Below, piece by piece: positions 30,160-39,464 of a stretch of 64,000 nucleotides of DNA (within the stretch, counting starts at the first letter, position 1; each line of letters opens with the position of its first letter). The DNA lies in the NCBI GenBank assembly GCA_013696965.1, contig JACCXN010000009.1:135754-199753 (forward strand). Direction: 5' to 3'. The translations under genes and the position numbers were made by a program. The notes below the pieces were generated by a model. It was not told where the DNA came from, did not search any database, and worked only from the letters and a program-made list of their open reading frames with translations. This DNA comes from Bacteroidota bacterium (lineage in GTDB: Bacteria; Bacteroidota; Bacteroidia; JACCXN01).

Positions 30160-30190
30160 AAAGGCCGGACCAGAATTGCCGGTCTTTTTT
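30160..30190 (+). terminator. Rho-independent terminator of recQ
   Basis: AAAGGCCGG (30160-30168) pairs with CCGGTCTTT (30179-30187) over 9 bp with one G-T pair and a 10-nt loop, then runs into T residues. It starts 24 bp after the recQ stop. Confidence 0.85.
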
Positions 30191-30432
30191 TATTTGATTT
30201 AATTGAAAATTTTCACCCAAGGAGCAAAAAAAAATACGAAGGCTAAAGCTTAGGGTTTTGATTTTTCAAATCAAAGTGCGCAAAGAACCAAACAGCAAAG
30301 TCTATAGAAATAAGGAGGTTTTTGATTTATTAATCAAACAGGAAAATCACTATTTAAAAGCACTATTTTTAAAATGATAAGGAATAGTATGATTTTTAAA
30401 TTCTATTAAAAAAGAAAGCGCTTAAAGGGCAA
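30191..30432. other. Intergenic stretch between recQ and abgT-like gene, nothing found
   Basis: About 240 bp of A/T-rich sequence between the recQ terminator and the 3' end of the convergent transporter gene. I see no reading frame, repeat or RNA-like structure in it. Confidence 0.5.
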
Positions 30433-31974
30433 TCAAGGATAGCTGTATGTAGACTGTAATCCTAATGGAATACCAAGTTTCCAAAAGATAAGTAAAAAAG
30501 CGGTCCAGGAAAGCAGAAAAACAATTGAATAAGGAATCATCATTGCCACCAGGGTTCCAATGCCTGTTTTTTTAACATAGCGCTGGCAAAAGATAACAAC
30601 AAGGGGGAAGTAAGGCATAAGAGGTGTAACAATGTTGGAGGCCGAATCACCAACTCTGTAGGCCGCTTGAGTAAGGTCTGGGGAAATATTAAGCTGCATG
30701 AGCATAGGAACCATTACAGGGCTTATAAGAGCCCATTTTGCAGAAGCAGAACCAACCAGAAGATTAACTGCCGCTGTTAAAAACACTATTCCTACAATAG
30801 TTACTTCAGCAGGAAAAGCCATAGATTGTAGAAATGAGGCTCCCTTGAGTGCAAGTAAAGCTCCAATATTAGATTTACTAAAGGCGTCAATAAATAAGGC
30901 ACAGAAAAAAGCCATAACTATGTAATAACTCATTCCACTCATTGCTTTACTCATACTCTGAATAACATCTCCTGATTTTTTATAGATACCAGCCAGAAAA
31001 CCATAAATAACACCTGGAAGCAAAAAAACAATAAAAATAATTGGCACAATGGATCTCATCAAAGGAGCAGCAAAGGATGCAACCTGCCCATCAGGAGAGC
31101 GCATAGCAGAATCATTTGGCCACACCCAAAAGAAAAGAATCAGTAATCCTATAAGCATTGTCCAAGTAGCAACCCAAAAGGCTTTTTTTTCTTTTGAAGA
31201 TAATTCATTCATTTGTGGTTCATCATCAATGGAATCGTCAACGGGAGAATTTTTTAATAATCTTGGTTCTACAACCTTATCGGTTAAATACCATCCTAAT
31301 CCAACTATGAGAATACAGGATAAGCCAGTGAAAAACCAGTTGTTAAGTGGGTTTAATTCTATAACAGGATCAATAATTCTTGCGGCTGATTGAGTAAAAC
31401 CTTGAAGTAAAGGATCAATACCAGAGGGGATAAAATTTGCACTAAAACCACCGGAAACACCAGCAAAAGCAGCTGCTATTCCAGCAAGAGGATGACGACC
31501 TGCAGCATAAAAAATAACACCTCCAAGGGGTATAACCAATACATAGCCTGCATCAGTTGCAGTGTGGCTGATTATAGCAACCAAAATAAGCATAGGGGTT
31601 AATAATTTTTTTGGTGTAACTCCTAACATTGATTTTAAACCAGCGTTAATAAAACCCGAATGTTCAGCAACTCCCACTCCAAGCATTGCAACAAGAACAA
31701 TACCCAGAGGTGCAAAACCTGTAAAAGTACCAACCATATTAGCAAGGAAATTTGCAAGTGAGGGACCAGTAAGAAGATTGATTATGCGTACTGACACTCC
31801 CGTTCTTGGATCTATCTCACTAAAGGCAATTGGAGCCATAATAGCCGAAAGAAACCAAACCAAAAGCATTAGGATTAAAAACAGAATTGCCGGGTCTGGA
31901 AGCTTGTTTCCCGCTTTTTCAATAATATCTAGAAAACGGGCTATTGCCCCTTTTGATTTGGTAGCTGTATTCAT
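30433..31974 (-). CDS. AbgT family transporter (p-aminobenzoyl-glutamate type)
   Basis: 513 aa polytopic membrane protein (about 11 to 13 segments). The N-terminus KGAIARFLDIIEKAGNKLPDPAILF (residues ~8-32) and the pattern VGVAEHSGFINAGLKSML near 102, SHTATDAGYVLVIPLGG near 138 and LVGSASAKWALISPVMVPM near 410 are AbgT hallmarks. Members import p-aminobenzoyl-glutamate, a folate breakdown product, or export sulfonamides. An M20 amidohydrolase gene, the family of AbgA/AbgB, lies 267 bp upstream on the same strand, which favours the salvage role. Confidence 0.9.
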   Translation of the reverse strand: MNTATKSKGAIARFLDIIEKAGNKLPDPAILFLILMLLVWFLSAIMAPIAFSEIDPRTGVSVRIINLLTGPSLANFLANMVGTFTGFAPLGIVLVAMLGVGVAEHSGFINAGLKSMLGVTPKKLLTPMLILVAIISHTATDAGYVLVIPLGGVIFYAAGRHPLAGIAAAFAGVSGGFSANFIPSGIDPLLQGFTQSAARIIDPVIELNPLNNWFFTGLSCILIVGLGWYLTDKVVEPRLLKNSPVDDSIDDEPQMNELSSKEKKAFWVATWTMLIGLLILFFWVWPNDSAMRSPDGQVASFAAPLMRSIVPIIFIVFLLPGVIYGFLAGIYKKSGDVIQSMSKAMSGMSYYIVMAFFCALFIDAFSKSNIGALLALKGASFLQSMAFPAEVTIVGIVFLTAAVNLLVGSASAKWALISPVMVPMLMQLNISPDLTQAAYRVGDSASNIVTPLMPYFPLVVIFCQRYVKKTGIGTLVAMMIPYSIVFLLSWTAFLLIFWKLGIPLGLQSTYSYP

Positions 31975-32241
31975 CTTTTATTGAAATTATAAAAACGAAT
32001 TTATAAAAAGATTATGAATTTGATTTAAAAAAACCCGGAAAATGCAGCAACTAAAACTTATTGCATTTTGAAACGCAAATTTTAAACCGCCAAAACTAAA
32101 ATTGAAACATTCAATGGTTTTCGTGCTCTATTAAAAACAACCTTAAAACCAGTATTGTTTTATTTTCACCAGAAGGATCTGTATATTTTATCTCTTCAAA
32201 ATAAACAACTAAACCATTTTAAAGCATTCAAATGCTTTTTA

Positions 32242-33459
32242 TTATTTCTGCTTTTGTAAACTCTTAAGTTCATTAACCGCTAAAAAAGCAAGTAAGCCCA
32301 TTCCTGTTTCCAAGGCTTTTTCATCTATATCAAAGGTTGATGTATGTACTCCTGAGGTAATCCCTTTTTTGCTGTTTGCAGTGCCCAAACGGTAGAAACA
32401 GCCGGGTATATGCTGAGTATAAAATGAAAAATCTTCAGCTGTCATTCTTAAGGAGAGTTCTACAATATTTTCTTTTCCAAGATATTCTTCAGCTGCATTT
32501 CGGGCTTTCTCAGTGGTTTGAGGACTATTTTCTAAATAAGGATATCCAATTCGTATTTCAAATTCACATGTCCCACCCTTTTCAATAGCAATTTTTTCGG
32601 CCAGTTCTTTCATCTTTTTATGTGCTTGCGTTCTCCACTGCTCATCCATTGTACGGAAAGTACCTTCAACTTTAACCTCATCAGGAATCACATTTGTGGC
32701 ACCATTTGCCATGAATTTTCCAAAAGCCAATACAGTGGGTATATCCGGAATATTTTTATTATCAGGATGCATAAATTCCTGTTGAAGAGCAAGTAAAATT
32801 TCAGCTGCAATATAGATTGGATTATTGTAATGCTCGGGCATGGCAGCATGACCTCCTTTTCCTTTTATTGTCAAATAAATTTCATCTGTGGAAGCCATAT
32901 ACATCCCGCTTTTAAAACCAACTTTTCCAGTTTCAAGTGAAGGAAAAACATGCTGTGCAAAAATAGATTGCGGCTTTGGATTCTCCAATACTCCCTGCTT
33001 TATCATTAAGGATGCCCCGCCTGGCAACTTCTCTTCTCCTGGCTGGAAAATCAATTTAATTGTCCCTTCAAAATCATCTTTCAACGCAGTCAATATTTTT
33101 GCTGCTCCAATTAAAGATGCTGAATGAACATCATGACCACAGGCATGCATTATACCACTATTTTTAGACTTATAATCCACATCATTTGATTCATTAATGG
33201 GCAATGCATCCATATCGGCTCTTAATGCTATTATAGCTGAGGCAGGGTTTCTTCCCTCAATGATTGCTACTATTCCAGTTTCAACAATTCCTTTTTGATG
33301 AGGGATATTTAATGCTTTTAGTTGGTCTGAAATATAATCGGCAGTTTTAAATTCTTTAAATGATAATTCCGGGTACATATGTAAATGCCTGCGTACTGCT
33401 GTAATTTCCCCAAGAAAGGAAGAGGCAAGTTGTTTGATTTTTTGAATTGATTTTTCCAA
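32242..33459 (-). CDS. M20 family amidohydrolase (aminobenzoyl-glutamate/hippurate hydrolase-like)
   Basis: 405 aa zinc peptidase of the M20D type, cytosolic. Visible motifs are RRHLHMYPELSFKE (residues ~23-36), ALRADMDALPI (~79-89), MHACGHDVHSAS (~108-119) with the metal-binding Cys-Gly-His, FQPGEE (~144-149) and the C-terminal MTAEDFSFYTQHIPGCFYRLG. Relatives cleave N-acyl amino acids, hippurate, auxin conjugates or p-aminobenzoyl-glutamate. Next to an AbgT transporter the last is the most attractive substrate, but that is inference. It follows the half-length TauE gene by 8 bp. Confidence 0.9.
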   Translation of the reverse strand: MEKSIQKIKQLASSFLGEITAVRRHLHMYPELSFKEFKTADYISDQLKALNIPHQKGIVETGIVAIIEGRNPASAIIALRADMDALPINESNDVDYKSKNSGIMHACGHDVHSASLIGAAKILTALKDDFEGTIKLIFQPGEEKLPGGASLMIKQGVLENPKPQSIFAQHVFPSLETGKVGFKSGMYMASTDEIYLTIKGKGGHAAMPEHYNNPIYIAAEILLALQQEFMHPDNKNIPDIPTVLAFGKFMANGATNVIPDEVKVEGTFRTMDEQWRTQAHKKMKELAEKIAIEKGGTCEFEIRIGYPYLENSPQTTEKARNAAEEYLGKENIVELSLRMTAEDFSFYTQHIPGCFYRLGTANSKKGITSGVHTSTFDIDEKALETGMGLLAFLAVNELKSLQKQK

Positions 33460-33467
33460 AGAGAAAT

Positions 33468-33854
33468 TTACTTACTAAAAAAAAACATTTTAATGGCAAT
33501 TACAAAAAGGATAATACCAAAAACTTTTTGTAAAGTAACTTTATCAATGTTTATGGAAATTCGGGAACCTATATAACCACCAATAAGAAAAGCTGCTGAA
33601 AGTATAAGTGCAAAGACAATGTATTTAAAATCTTGCTGCATGTGTGAGCTTTTGTAATAGTTAATTGCAGCAAGCACACCAATAGGAGGCAACATCATTA
33701 ATAAACTGGTACCTTGGCTTTGATGTTGGGTAAGTCCTAAAAAATAAACAAGAGCAGGTACAATTACAATGCCTCCTCCAATACCAATCATACCACTCAA
33801 CACCCCTGCAACTAAGCCAATAAAAAGTAAGCCAATAATTAAAGAAAAATTCAT
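33468..33854 (-). CDS. TauE/SafE family membrane protein, half length
   Basis: 128 aa with four hydrophobic segments. The N-terminal GLVAGVLSGMIGIGGGIVIVP (described as residues 13-33) is the TauE/SafE/TSUP motif. Usual members are about 250 aa and contain the module twice; this gene has one copy and ends cleanly at a stop 8 bp before the M20 gene, with no second half in any frame nearby. It may act as a homodimer. It starts 1 bp after the large upstream gene. Transported anion unknown. Confidence 0.85.
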   Translation of the reverse strand: MNFSLIIGLLFIGLVAGVLSGMIGIGGGIVIVPALVYFLGLTQHQSQGTSLLMMLPPIGVLAAINYYKSSHMQQDFKYIVFALILSAAFLIGGYIGSRISINIDKVTLQKVFGIILFVIAIKMFFFSK

Positions 33855-33855
33855 T

Positions 33856-36800
33856 TTAAAAATCTAAACTTAAGGAAAGGTAAAATATTCTTGGCTTCAC
33901 CACTCCGTCTTCAACTCCCCAAGCCCAATCAGCTCTTATAAAATAACCCCATAAACGGCTTCTTAAACCAAAACCATATCCTGCAATTATTGGTTCTTTT
34001 TGGTTTTTCAAAGTAATAACAAAAGGATTAGCATATATAATTTCTGTATTTAAAGTATTATCTTCAGAATAAGGAGACAATCCATTCCATGCTGTTCCAA
34101 TATCTGTAAATCCAATTATTTGGAAATTATTAATGAAATCAGATTTAATGGGTTGATTAACCAAATATCTGAAAATGGGCATCCTTAATTCACTATTAAT
34201 AACTGCAAATGAATTTCCATTTCTTGCATTCTGGTGGAAACCCCTCATGTTTGTTGCCAAGGTCTGAAACACATAATTTTGTGAATAATCAATTCGGGTT
34301 TCCTGGTCGAATCTTGGTAATAACCAATTGTCTACTCCACCCATGAAATAAATAAGTTTATGGGAACCCAGAGAAGTACTTGCAGCAAACCTGTTGGCCC
34401 AAATAAAATCACGGTGGATCTTAATATAGTGCCTGAAGTCCAATCCTAAAACATAAATATTTACACCTTCAATCTGAAGATGTCTGTAATACTCTGCAAA
34501 TATTTTAGATCTTGTTCCCCTGTTCAAATTCACCCCAAGTGGGAGAACATTATCGAAAACATATTCCAATTTAGCTCCTGCCCAATAATCAAATAATGTT
34601 GGATAATTCCTTAATCGGTCATAATCTGTGGCAAGGGTAACCTTTCTATCCTGTCTTAAACTTGCAGTACCTCTAACACTTGCGACCTCACTAAAGGGCC
34701 AACTTAAAACATGCCTTATCTCATGGGTATGTATCTTTTTTAAGGTTATGCCATCTGAAAGCATCATTCCTCTGCGATTGAAAATGTATTGCCTGTTAAG
34801 CCTTCTGGTATAATCTTCATAACTCAACAAATATTCGTTGGTTTGAAGATTTGGAGAAAGCCTTACACCACCCATAATCCTGCGATTATCAAATAAATCG
34901 CTAATCCCGATTTTAAATAACCCATTCATTCCCGGGTTAAAAAATCCTCCCCCACCCATAAAAGGCTGATAGGATAAGTTTGTTAAATTGTTATCTATTT
35001 GAGATACAACATAATTAGTATAATAAGTAATGTTATAATTTCGAAGATTGGGTAAAATGAATTCCTCAGGTTCATCAGTATTATCCTCCTTTTTTATAAT
35101 CGATTGAAAAGCTGTATCTTTTTGAGTGGACACCGGATTTTGTCTTTTCTCAGCTTCTGCTTTTTTATCAAATTTATAATTATTTATATCCACCATTGTA
35201 GAATCTGTGGATGTTTCATCAAATACTTTTACACTTTGAAATCTTGATTTACTTACCGTAGTATCTTTTGCTTGTTGTTGTGGTTCTGCTTGTTTTGATG
35301 CAGAATTGTTTTTGTTTTTGGTAGTAGCGCTTGAGGTTTTACTTTTTTCAGGAATTTTACTTTTGTTTAAAGGGAACGGAGTCTGCTCGAAATTTTGAAA
35401 ATTTTGTTCAGGATTTTCACCCAGTTCCTGCAAAAAAAGTTTGTACTTTCCATTATGAAATACTATTTCAGATAATTTTCCTGCTTTAGTTTCAGTTTCA
35501 TGTTCAAGAATATGACGAGGATAATTAGTAATGGGTGCGGCAGTTATGGTTTGCCGGTAATGTGCCGCAGTATCAATATGACTTATTACACTATCAAATT
35601 CAGCAACAAAACGATTGTAAACTCTGTTTTGATTGCTTAAATAAGTTACATCATTGTCATTCCATTGCTGAGGCTGCAATTCATCAACATGATGAGTATT
35701 GGTTACTCTTTTTAAAACATTTGATTTACTGGCAAGATCATAAATAAATACATCCCTGTTACTGTTGTAGGATTTAATATCTACCCCTTTTGTTCTAATG
35801 GTATCATCAGTGCGATTAGAACTAAAGATTACCTGCTTTCCTTTATTTATAAAACGAGGATTTAAATCATCAAAAATATCTTTCGTTATTTGATTTTGTG
35901 TGTTTGCACCAATATTATAAATATAAATATCAGATTGCCCATTTAATACCGCAGAAAAAACCATTTCCCTGCCATCAGGAGAATATGAAAAGTCAAGTAT
36001 TTTATCTAAAATAAAAATAGGCCTGCTTTCTGTTTTTTTATCCTCTAAAGAATATAGTAAAAGATGTGGCTTTGCTTGATCCTCCACCATAATAGCCAAC
36101 ATTTGGCCAGCAGGATGCCAGGAAAGAATAGGATAAGAAAAATCATTAATGCGCAAGAGCCGATGTCCTTCTTTTAATATGCGCTTCATTCTTTTTTTCT
36201 CCTTGTCGTAAATGAAAACTTTATACTGGCCAAGTTCATTAGAAACAAAAGCAACATACCTTCCATCCGGACTGGATTTTAATTGACTGTATACCCGGTT
36301 TTTCCTGTTCTTTACTGGTATAAGATTAGTTTCTGCAAGAATTCTGGTATCATCTAAAGTTTCATACTTTGTTTTATAGTAATTCATCCATTCCATGGTA
36401 AGTGTTTTCAGAGATGCTCCCAAAACAAAAAGGAATCCGCTTTCAATGTTACGACTCACATGAGTCATGTAAAGAATATTCGAAACTGTATTTGGCCCAT
36501 ACGTTTCAGCTATAAAATGCCACATTGAATGACCGGCATTTACTGCATTATCACCAGCTAATCGATTAAACTTATCATACTTTCCGGAAAGAACACCATC
36601 CTTTACTTTGTTTTCAACATAAACATTCCAGGGATCAGCAGCATATGAAATTAACCCTTGCAAATACCAATCAGGGAGAACCAACAGAGCTGAATTTTTC
36701 ATTATTTCCCTCCAATCTCCCCCGTAAAGCATTTCGTTAACCAGTACCTCTGCCACTCCTGCTCTTATTTGTGCATCTAGTTTTGCATGATCACCCTCGA

Positions 36801-37221
36801 AATAAATGAAAACTTTAGAACCAACAATATTTGTTACTCCACCAATATTGTATGTATTGTCAGTACTTGCCCCTAAATTACTTTGCCTGAAATGACTTTG
36901 CTTGTTATAAATTATGAATTGAATATTGTTTTCAATTTCATAATCAAAAATGGCCTCAAGATCGGAAATATGATCAGTTGCGGTTTTGGCAGTATAAATA
37001 GCCAATTCTTTCCCACCCGGATAAAAGTAGGTCTCGATTTTTTCAAAGCGATAATAACTCCACAGAAATTCATCGTATTGAACCCTGTTCTTGCCAAATT
37101 CCATTTGGGAACCATTGTAAAACTGGGCACGAATTAAGGAAGAATGAAGAATTCCGGCAAAAGCAATAACAACAGCCAAAATAGCTGTGTTTACTTTACA
37201 TATTTTTATTAGCTTGCTCAA
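33856..37221 (-). CDS. Large envelope protein: degenerate peptidase, beta-propeller and C-terminal barrel
   Basis: 1121 aa with an N-terminal signal segment (to about residue 33, SLIRAQ). Residues ~45-290 look like a gluzincin MA-type peptidase: LPDWYLQGLISYAA matches the usual 'lP.W..EGla.y' segment, but the HExxH helix is replaced by EVLVNEM, so zinc catalysis is unlikely. Residues ~305-570 hold TolB/WD40-like blades (SSPDGRYVAFVSNE, SYSPDGREMVFSA). A Lys/Ser/Thr/Gln-rich linker (~640-720) leads to a BamA/TamA-like barrel at ~780-1121 that ends in YLSLSLDF. Function unknown. It begins an operon with the half TauE and M20 genes. Confidence 0.75.
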   Translation of the reverse strand: MSKLIKICKVNTAILAVVIAFAGILHSSLIRAQFYNGSQMEFGKNRVQYDEFLWSYYRFEKIETYFYPGGKELAIYTAKTATDHISDLEAIFDYEIENNIQFIIYNKQSHFRQSNLGASTDNTYNIGGVTNIVGSKVFIYFEGDHAKLDAQIRAGVAEVLVNEMLYGGDWREIMKNSALLVLPDWYLQGLISYAADPWNVYVENKVKDGVLSGKYDKFNRLAGDNAVNAGHSMWHFIAETYGPNTVSNILYMTHVSRNIESGFLFVLGASLKTLTMEWMNYYKTKYETLDDTRILAETNLIPVKNRKNRVYSQLKSSPDGRYVAFVSNELGQYKVFIYDKEKKRMKRILKEGHRLLRINDFSYPILSWHPAGQMLAIMVEDQAKPHLLLYSLEDKKTESRPIFILDKILDFSYSPDGREMVFSAVLNGQSDIYIYNIGANTQNQITKDIFDDLNPRFINKGKQVIFSSNRTDDTIRTKGVDIKSYNSNRDVFIYDLASKSNVLKRVTNTHHVDELQPQQWNDNDVTYLSNQNRVYNRFVAEFDSVISHIDTAAHYRQTITAAPITNYPRHILEHETETKAGKLSEIVFHNGKYKLFLQELGENPEQNFQNFEQTPFPLNKSKIPEKSKTSSATTKNKNNSASKQAEPQQQAKDTTVSKSRFQSVKVFDETSTDSTMVDINNYKFDKKAEAEKRQNPVSTQKDTAFQSIIKKEDNTDEPEEFILPNLRNYNITYYTNYVVSQIDNNLTNLSYQPFMGGGGFFNPGMNGLFKIGISDLFDNRRIMGGVRLSPNLQTNEYLLSYEDYTRRLNRQYIFNRRGMMLSDGITLKKIHTHEIRHVLSWPFSEVASVRGTASLRQDRKVTLATDYDRLRNYPTLFDYWAGAKLEYVFDNVLPLGVNLNRGTRSKIFAEYYRHLQIEGVNIYVLGLDFRHYIKIHRDFIWANRFAASTSLGSHKLIYFMGGVDNWLLPRFDQETRIDYSQNYVFQTLATNMRGFHQNARNGNSFAVINSELRMPIFRYLVNQPIKSDFINNFQIIGFTDIGTAWNGLSPYSEDNTLNTEIIYANPFVITLKNQKEPIIAGYGFGLRSRLWGYFIRADWAWGVEDGVVKPRIFYLSLSLDF

Positions 37222-37279
37222 TTGAATATAACAAAAAGATACATTTATGTAAAGTTAAAACTTTAATTTTAATTATCGC

Positions 37280-37287
37280 TAAATTTG
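37280..37287 (+). promoter_or_regulatory. Bacteroidota -7 promoter box upstream of the MBL-fold gene
   Basis: TAAATTTG matches TAnnTTTG exactly, 27 bp before the ATG at 37315, in the gap between divergent genes. No clear -33 element. Confidence 0.5.
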
Positions 37288-37314
37288 CAAACGCACAATT
37301 TATCTTTTTATTAA

Positions 37315-37953
37315 ATGATTCAAATAGATTTTTTCACTTTCAATCCTTTTCAGGAGAACACTTACATACTTTATGATGAAACAAAAGAGTGTATTATAGT
37401 AGATCCTGGCTGTTATAGTCCTTCGGAAAAAAGGGAATTAGCGGATTTTATTAAATTAAAAGAACTAAAACCAGTAATGCTAGTACTTACCCACGCACAT
37501 ATTGACCATGTTCTTGGGAACGATTTTATCCATAAAACATATGGTTTAACCCCAATAATGAATGCAATTGAAATTCCAGGTCTTCGCGGGGTTTCTCAAT
37601 ATGGGCATCTTTATGGAATTCACGCAGATCCATCGCCAGAACCAGAATCTTTTATTGATGAGGGAGACAACATTAAATTTGGTAACAGTAGTTTAAAAGT
37701 ATTATTTACCCCAGGACATTCTGCTGGAAGTGTTTCTCTTTATAATGACGAACAAAAATTCATAATTGCAGGTGATGTGCTTTTTCAAGGAAGTATCGGA
37801 AGAACCGATCTTCCAGGAGGTGATTTTGATACTTTAATTGCAAGCATAAAAAATAAATTATTCCCACTTGGAGATGACTTTAAAGTATATTCCGGTCATG
37901 GCCCAGCAACAAACATTGGAATTGAAAAGAAAAACAATCCCTTTCTAAAATAA
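37315..37953 (+). CDS. MBL-fold metallo-hydrolase (glyoxalase II-like)
   Basis: 212 aa, one metallo-beta-lactamase domain. The metal motif THAHIDH is at residues 59-65 (H60, H62, D64, H65). The third histidine is in TPGHSAGSVSLY near residue 138, the bridging aspartate in IIAGDVLF near 156 and the last histidine in YSGHGPATNIG near 197. This is the YcbL/GloB-like subgroup common in Bacteroidota. A thioester of glutathione or another thiol is the expected substrate type; the exact one is unknown. Confidence 0.9.
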   Translation: MIQIDFFTFNPFQENTYILYDETKECIIVDPGCYSPSEKRELADFIKLKELKPVMLVLTHAHIDHVLGNDFIHKTYGLTPIMNAIEIPGLRGVSQYGHLYGIHADPSPEPESFIDEGDNIKFGNSSLKVLFTPGHSAGSVSLYNDEQKFIIAGDVLFQGSIGRTDLPGGDFDTLIASIKNKLFPLGDDFKVYSGHGPATNIGIEKKNNPFLK

Positions 37954-38023
37954 TAATTTAATCCCTTTGCATTTTAGCCAGAAAATACTACTCCCTTTCA
38001 CGAGTCTGAATTACCGGAACAAA

Positions 38024-39361
38024 TTAAAAATATTTTAAAATTTCCATCTCTACTTCTTCACTATCCCAAATTTGTTCAATGTTTTTTATTGACAATATTT
38101 TTTTCATAATGTTATCCTGGAAACTTCCTTCCTTTAATGCAGCGGAATAAGGCATGTCACTAAAAGTAACCATTGAATACAATGGTACCCATTTATCAGG
38201 GTATTTTTGATGGAAACGAGACTCGATTTTTTTTCTCAAAACAAACATTGGATCGGCAACCAAATCCCTCATTTCAATGTAGTTATTTAGAGCCAATTGG
38301 CAAATAGCATCAGTGTCAGGTTTTCGAATTGCAGAAAACGAATTGAAAACCTTCTCCCAATCTTCTCCATGCTTTTCGAAAAGCTCTGCCAAAACTGTAC
38401 AGTCTTCGAATCCACTGTTCATACCTTGACCGAAAAAAGGAACTATCCCATGAGAAGCGTCTCCAATTAAAAGAAGTTTGTCTTTGTAATTCCAGGGATT
38501 ACATTTTATCATTACAAGAGACGATGTTGGGTTGTTTTCAAAATCCTCAACATAGGTTGGCATTAAGGATACCGCATCTGGAAACACCTTTTCAAAAAAA
38601 GCAGATACATCCTTTGCCGTTTTTAAAGTTCCGAAGGAATTTTCTCCTTCAAAAGGAAAAAACAAGGTACAAGTAAAACTACCATCCAAATTGGGTAATG
38701 CAATAAGCATATATTCCCCTCTTGGCCAAATATGAAGTGCATTTTTTTCAATTTTCCACGTTCCATCAGTGTTGGCAGGAATTGTCAACTCTTTATATCC
38801 ATGTTCAAGATATTCCTGAGAATAATTAAATCTATCAGTCATTTGAAGCGCCAATCTTGCTGTAGAAAAAGCTCCGTCTGCACCGATAATCTTGTTCCCA
38901 TAAACAGAAACCTTGTTTTTACTTGCCTGGTTTTCAAAAATTATTTCTGAACTATCTAAATTAACATCTATGCATTTTTCATTAAAATAGAGACTTAAAT
39001 TAGGGTGACTTTCTGCTAAATTCATTAACGTGGAATTCAGTCCGCCCCGGGAGACTGAGTAAATCGATTGACTATCTTTTCCATAAGGATAAAAGCTGAG
39101 CTCGCCTTTAACATCATGTACCATTCTTCCATGCATAGGGATGGCTACTTTTTTTACTTCCTCAGCAACTCCAATTAACTCCAGGGCTTTCCATCCTCTA
39201 TCAGAAAGCGCAAGATTAATGGATTTGCCAGCTGAAATTTTTTCTTTGCGCATATCAGTCCTTCTTTCAAAAAGATCTACATGATAACCTTTACGGGCAA
39301 GGTAAATTGAAAATAAAGATCCTACTAACCCTGCTCCTATTATTGTTACTTTTTCAGCCAT
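38024..39361 (-). CDS. kmo: Kynurenine 3-monooxygenase (FAD-dependent)
   Basis: 445 aa flavoprotein of the kynurenine pathway. It hydroxylates L-kynurenine to 3-hydroxykynurenine with NADPH and oxygen. The FAD dinucleotide motif GAGLVGS is at residues 9-15, SAGKSINLALSDRG near 43-56 is typical of KMO, and the second FAD motif LLIGDASHGIVPFFGQGMN lies near residue 295. It follows kynU on the same strand after about 100 bp, so the pair makes 3-hydroxyanthranilate for NAD synthesis from tryptophan. Tryptophan dioxygenase and HAO are not in the window. Confidence 0.93.
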   Translation of the reverse strand: MAEKVTIIGAGLVGSLFSIYLARKGYHVDLFERRTDMRKEKISAGKSINLALSDRGWKALELIGVAEEVKKVAIPMHGRMVHDVKGELSFYPYGKDSQSIYSVSRGGLNSTLMNLAESHPNLSLYFNEKCIDVNLDSSEIIFENQASKNKVSVYGNKIIGADGAFSTARLALQMTDRFNYSQEYLEHGYKELTIPANTDGTWKIEKNALHIWPRGEYMLIALPNLDGSFTCTLFFPFEGENSFGTLKTAKDVSAFFEKVFPDAVSLMPTYVEDFENNPTSSLVMIKCNPWNYKDKLLLIGDASHGIVPFFGQGMNSGFEDCTVLAELFEKHGEDWEKVFNSFSAIRKPDTDAICQLALNNYIEMRDLVADPMFVLRKKIESRFHQKYPDKWVPLYSMVTFSDMPYSAALKEGSFQDNIMKKILSIKNIEQIWDSEEVEMEILKYF

Positions 39362-39464
39362 TTTTTTACTTTTTAAAACACGTGCAATTTAAAAACAGAG
39401 AATTATTATTAATTGTATCAAAAATGCTTGTTCAACAATTTTATTTTAAAAGAACTTTTTTGGG

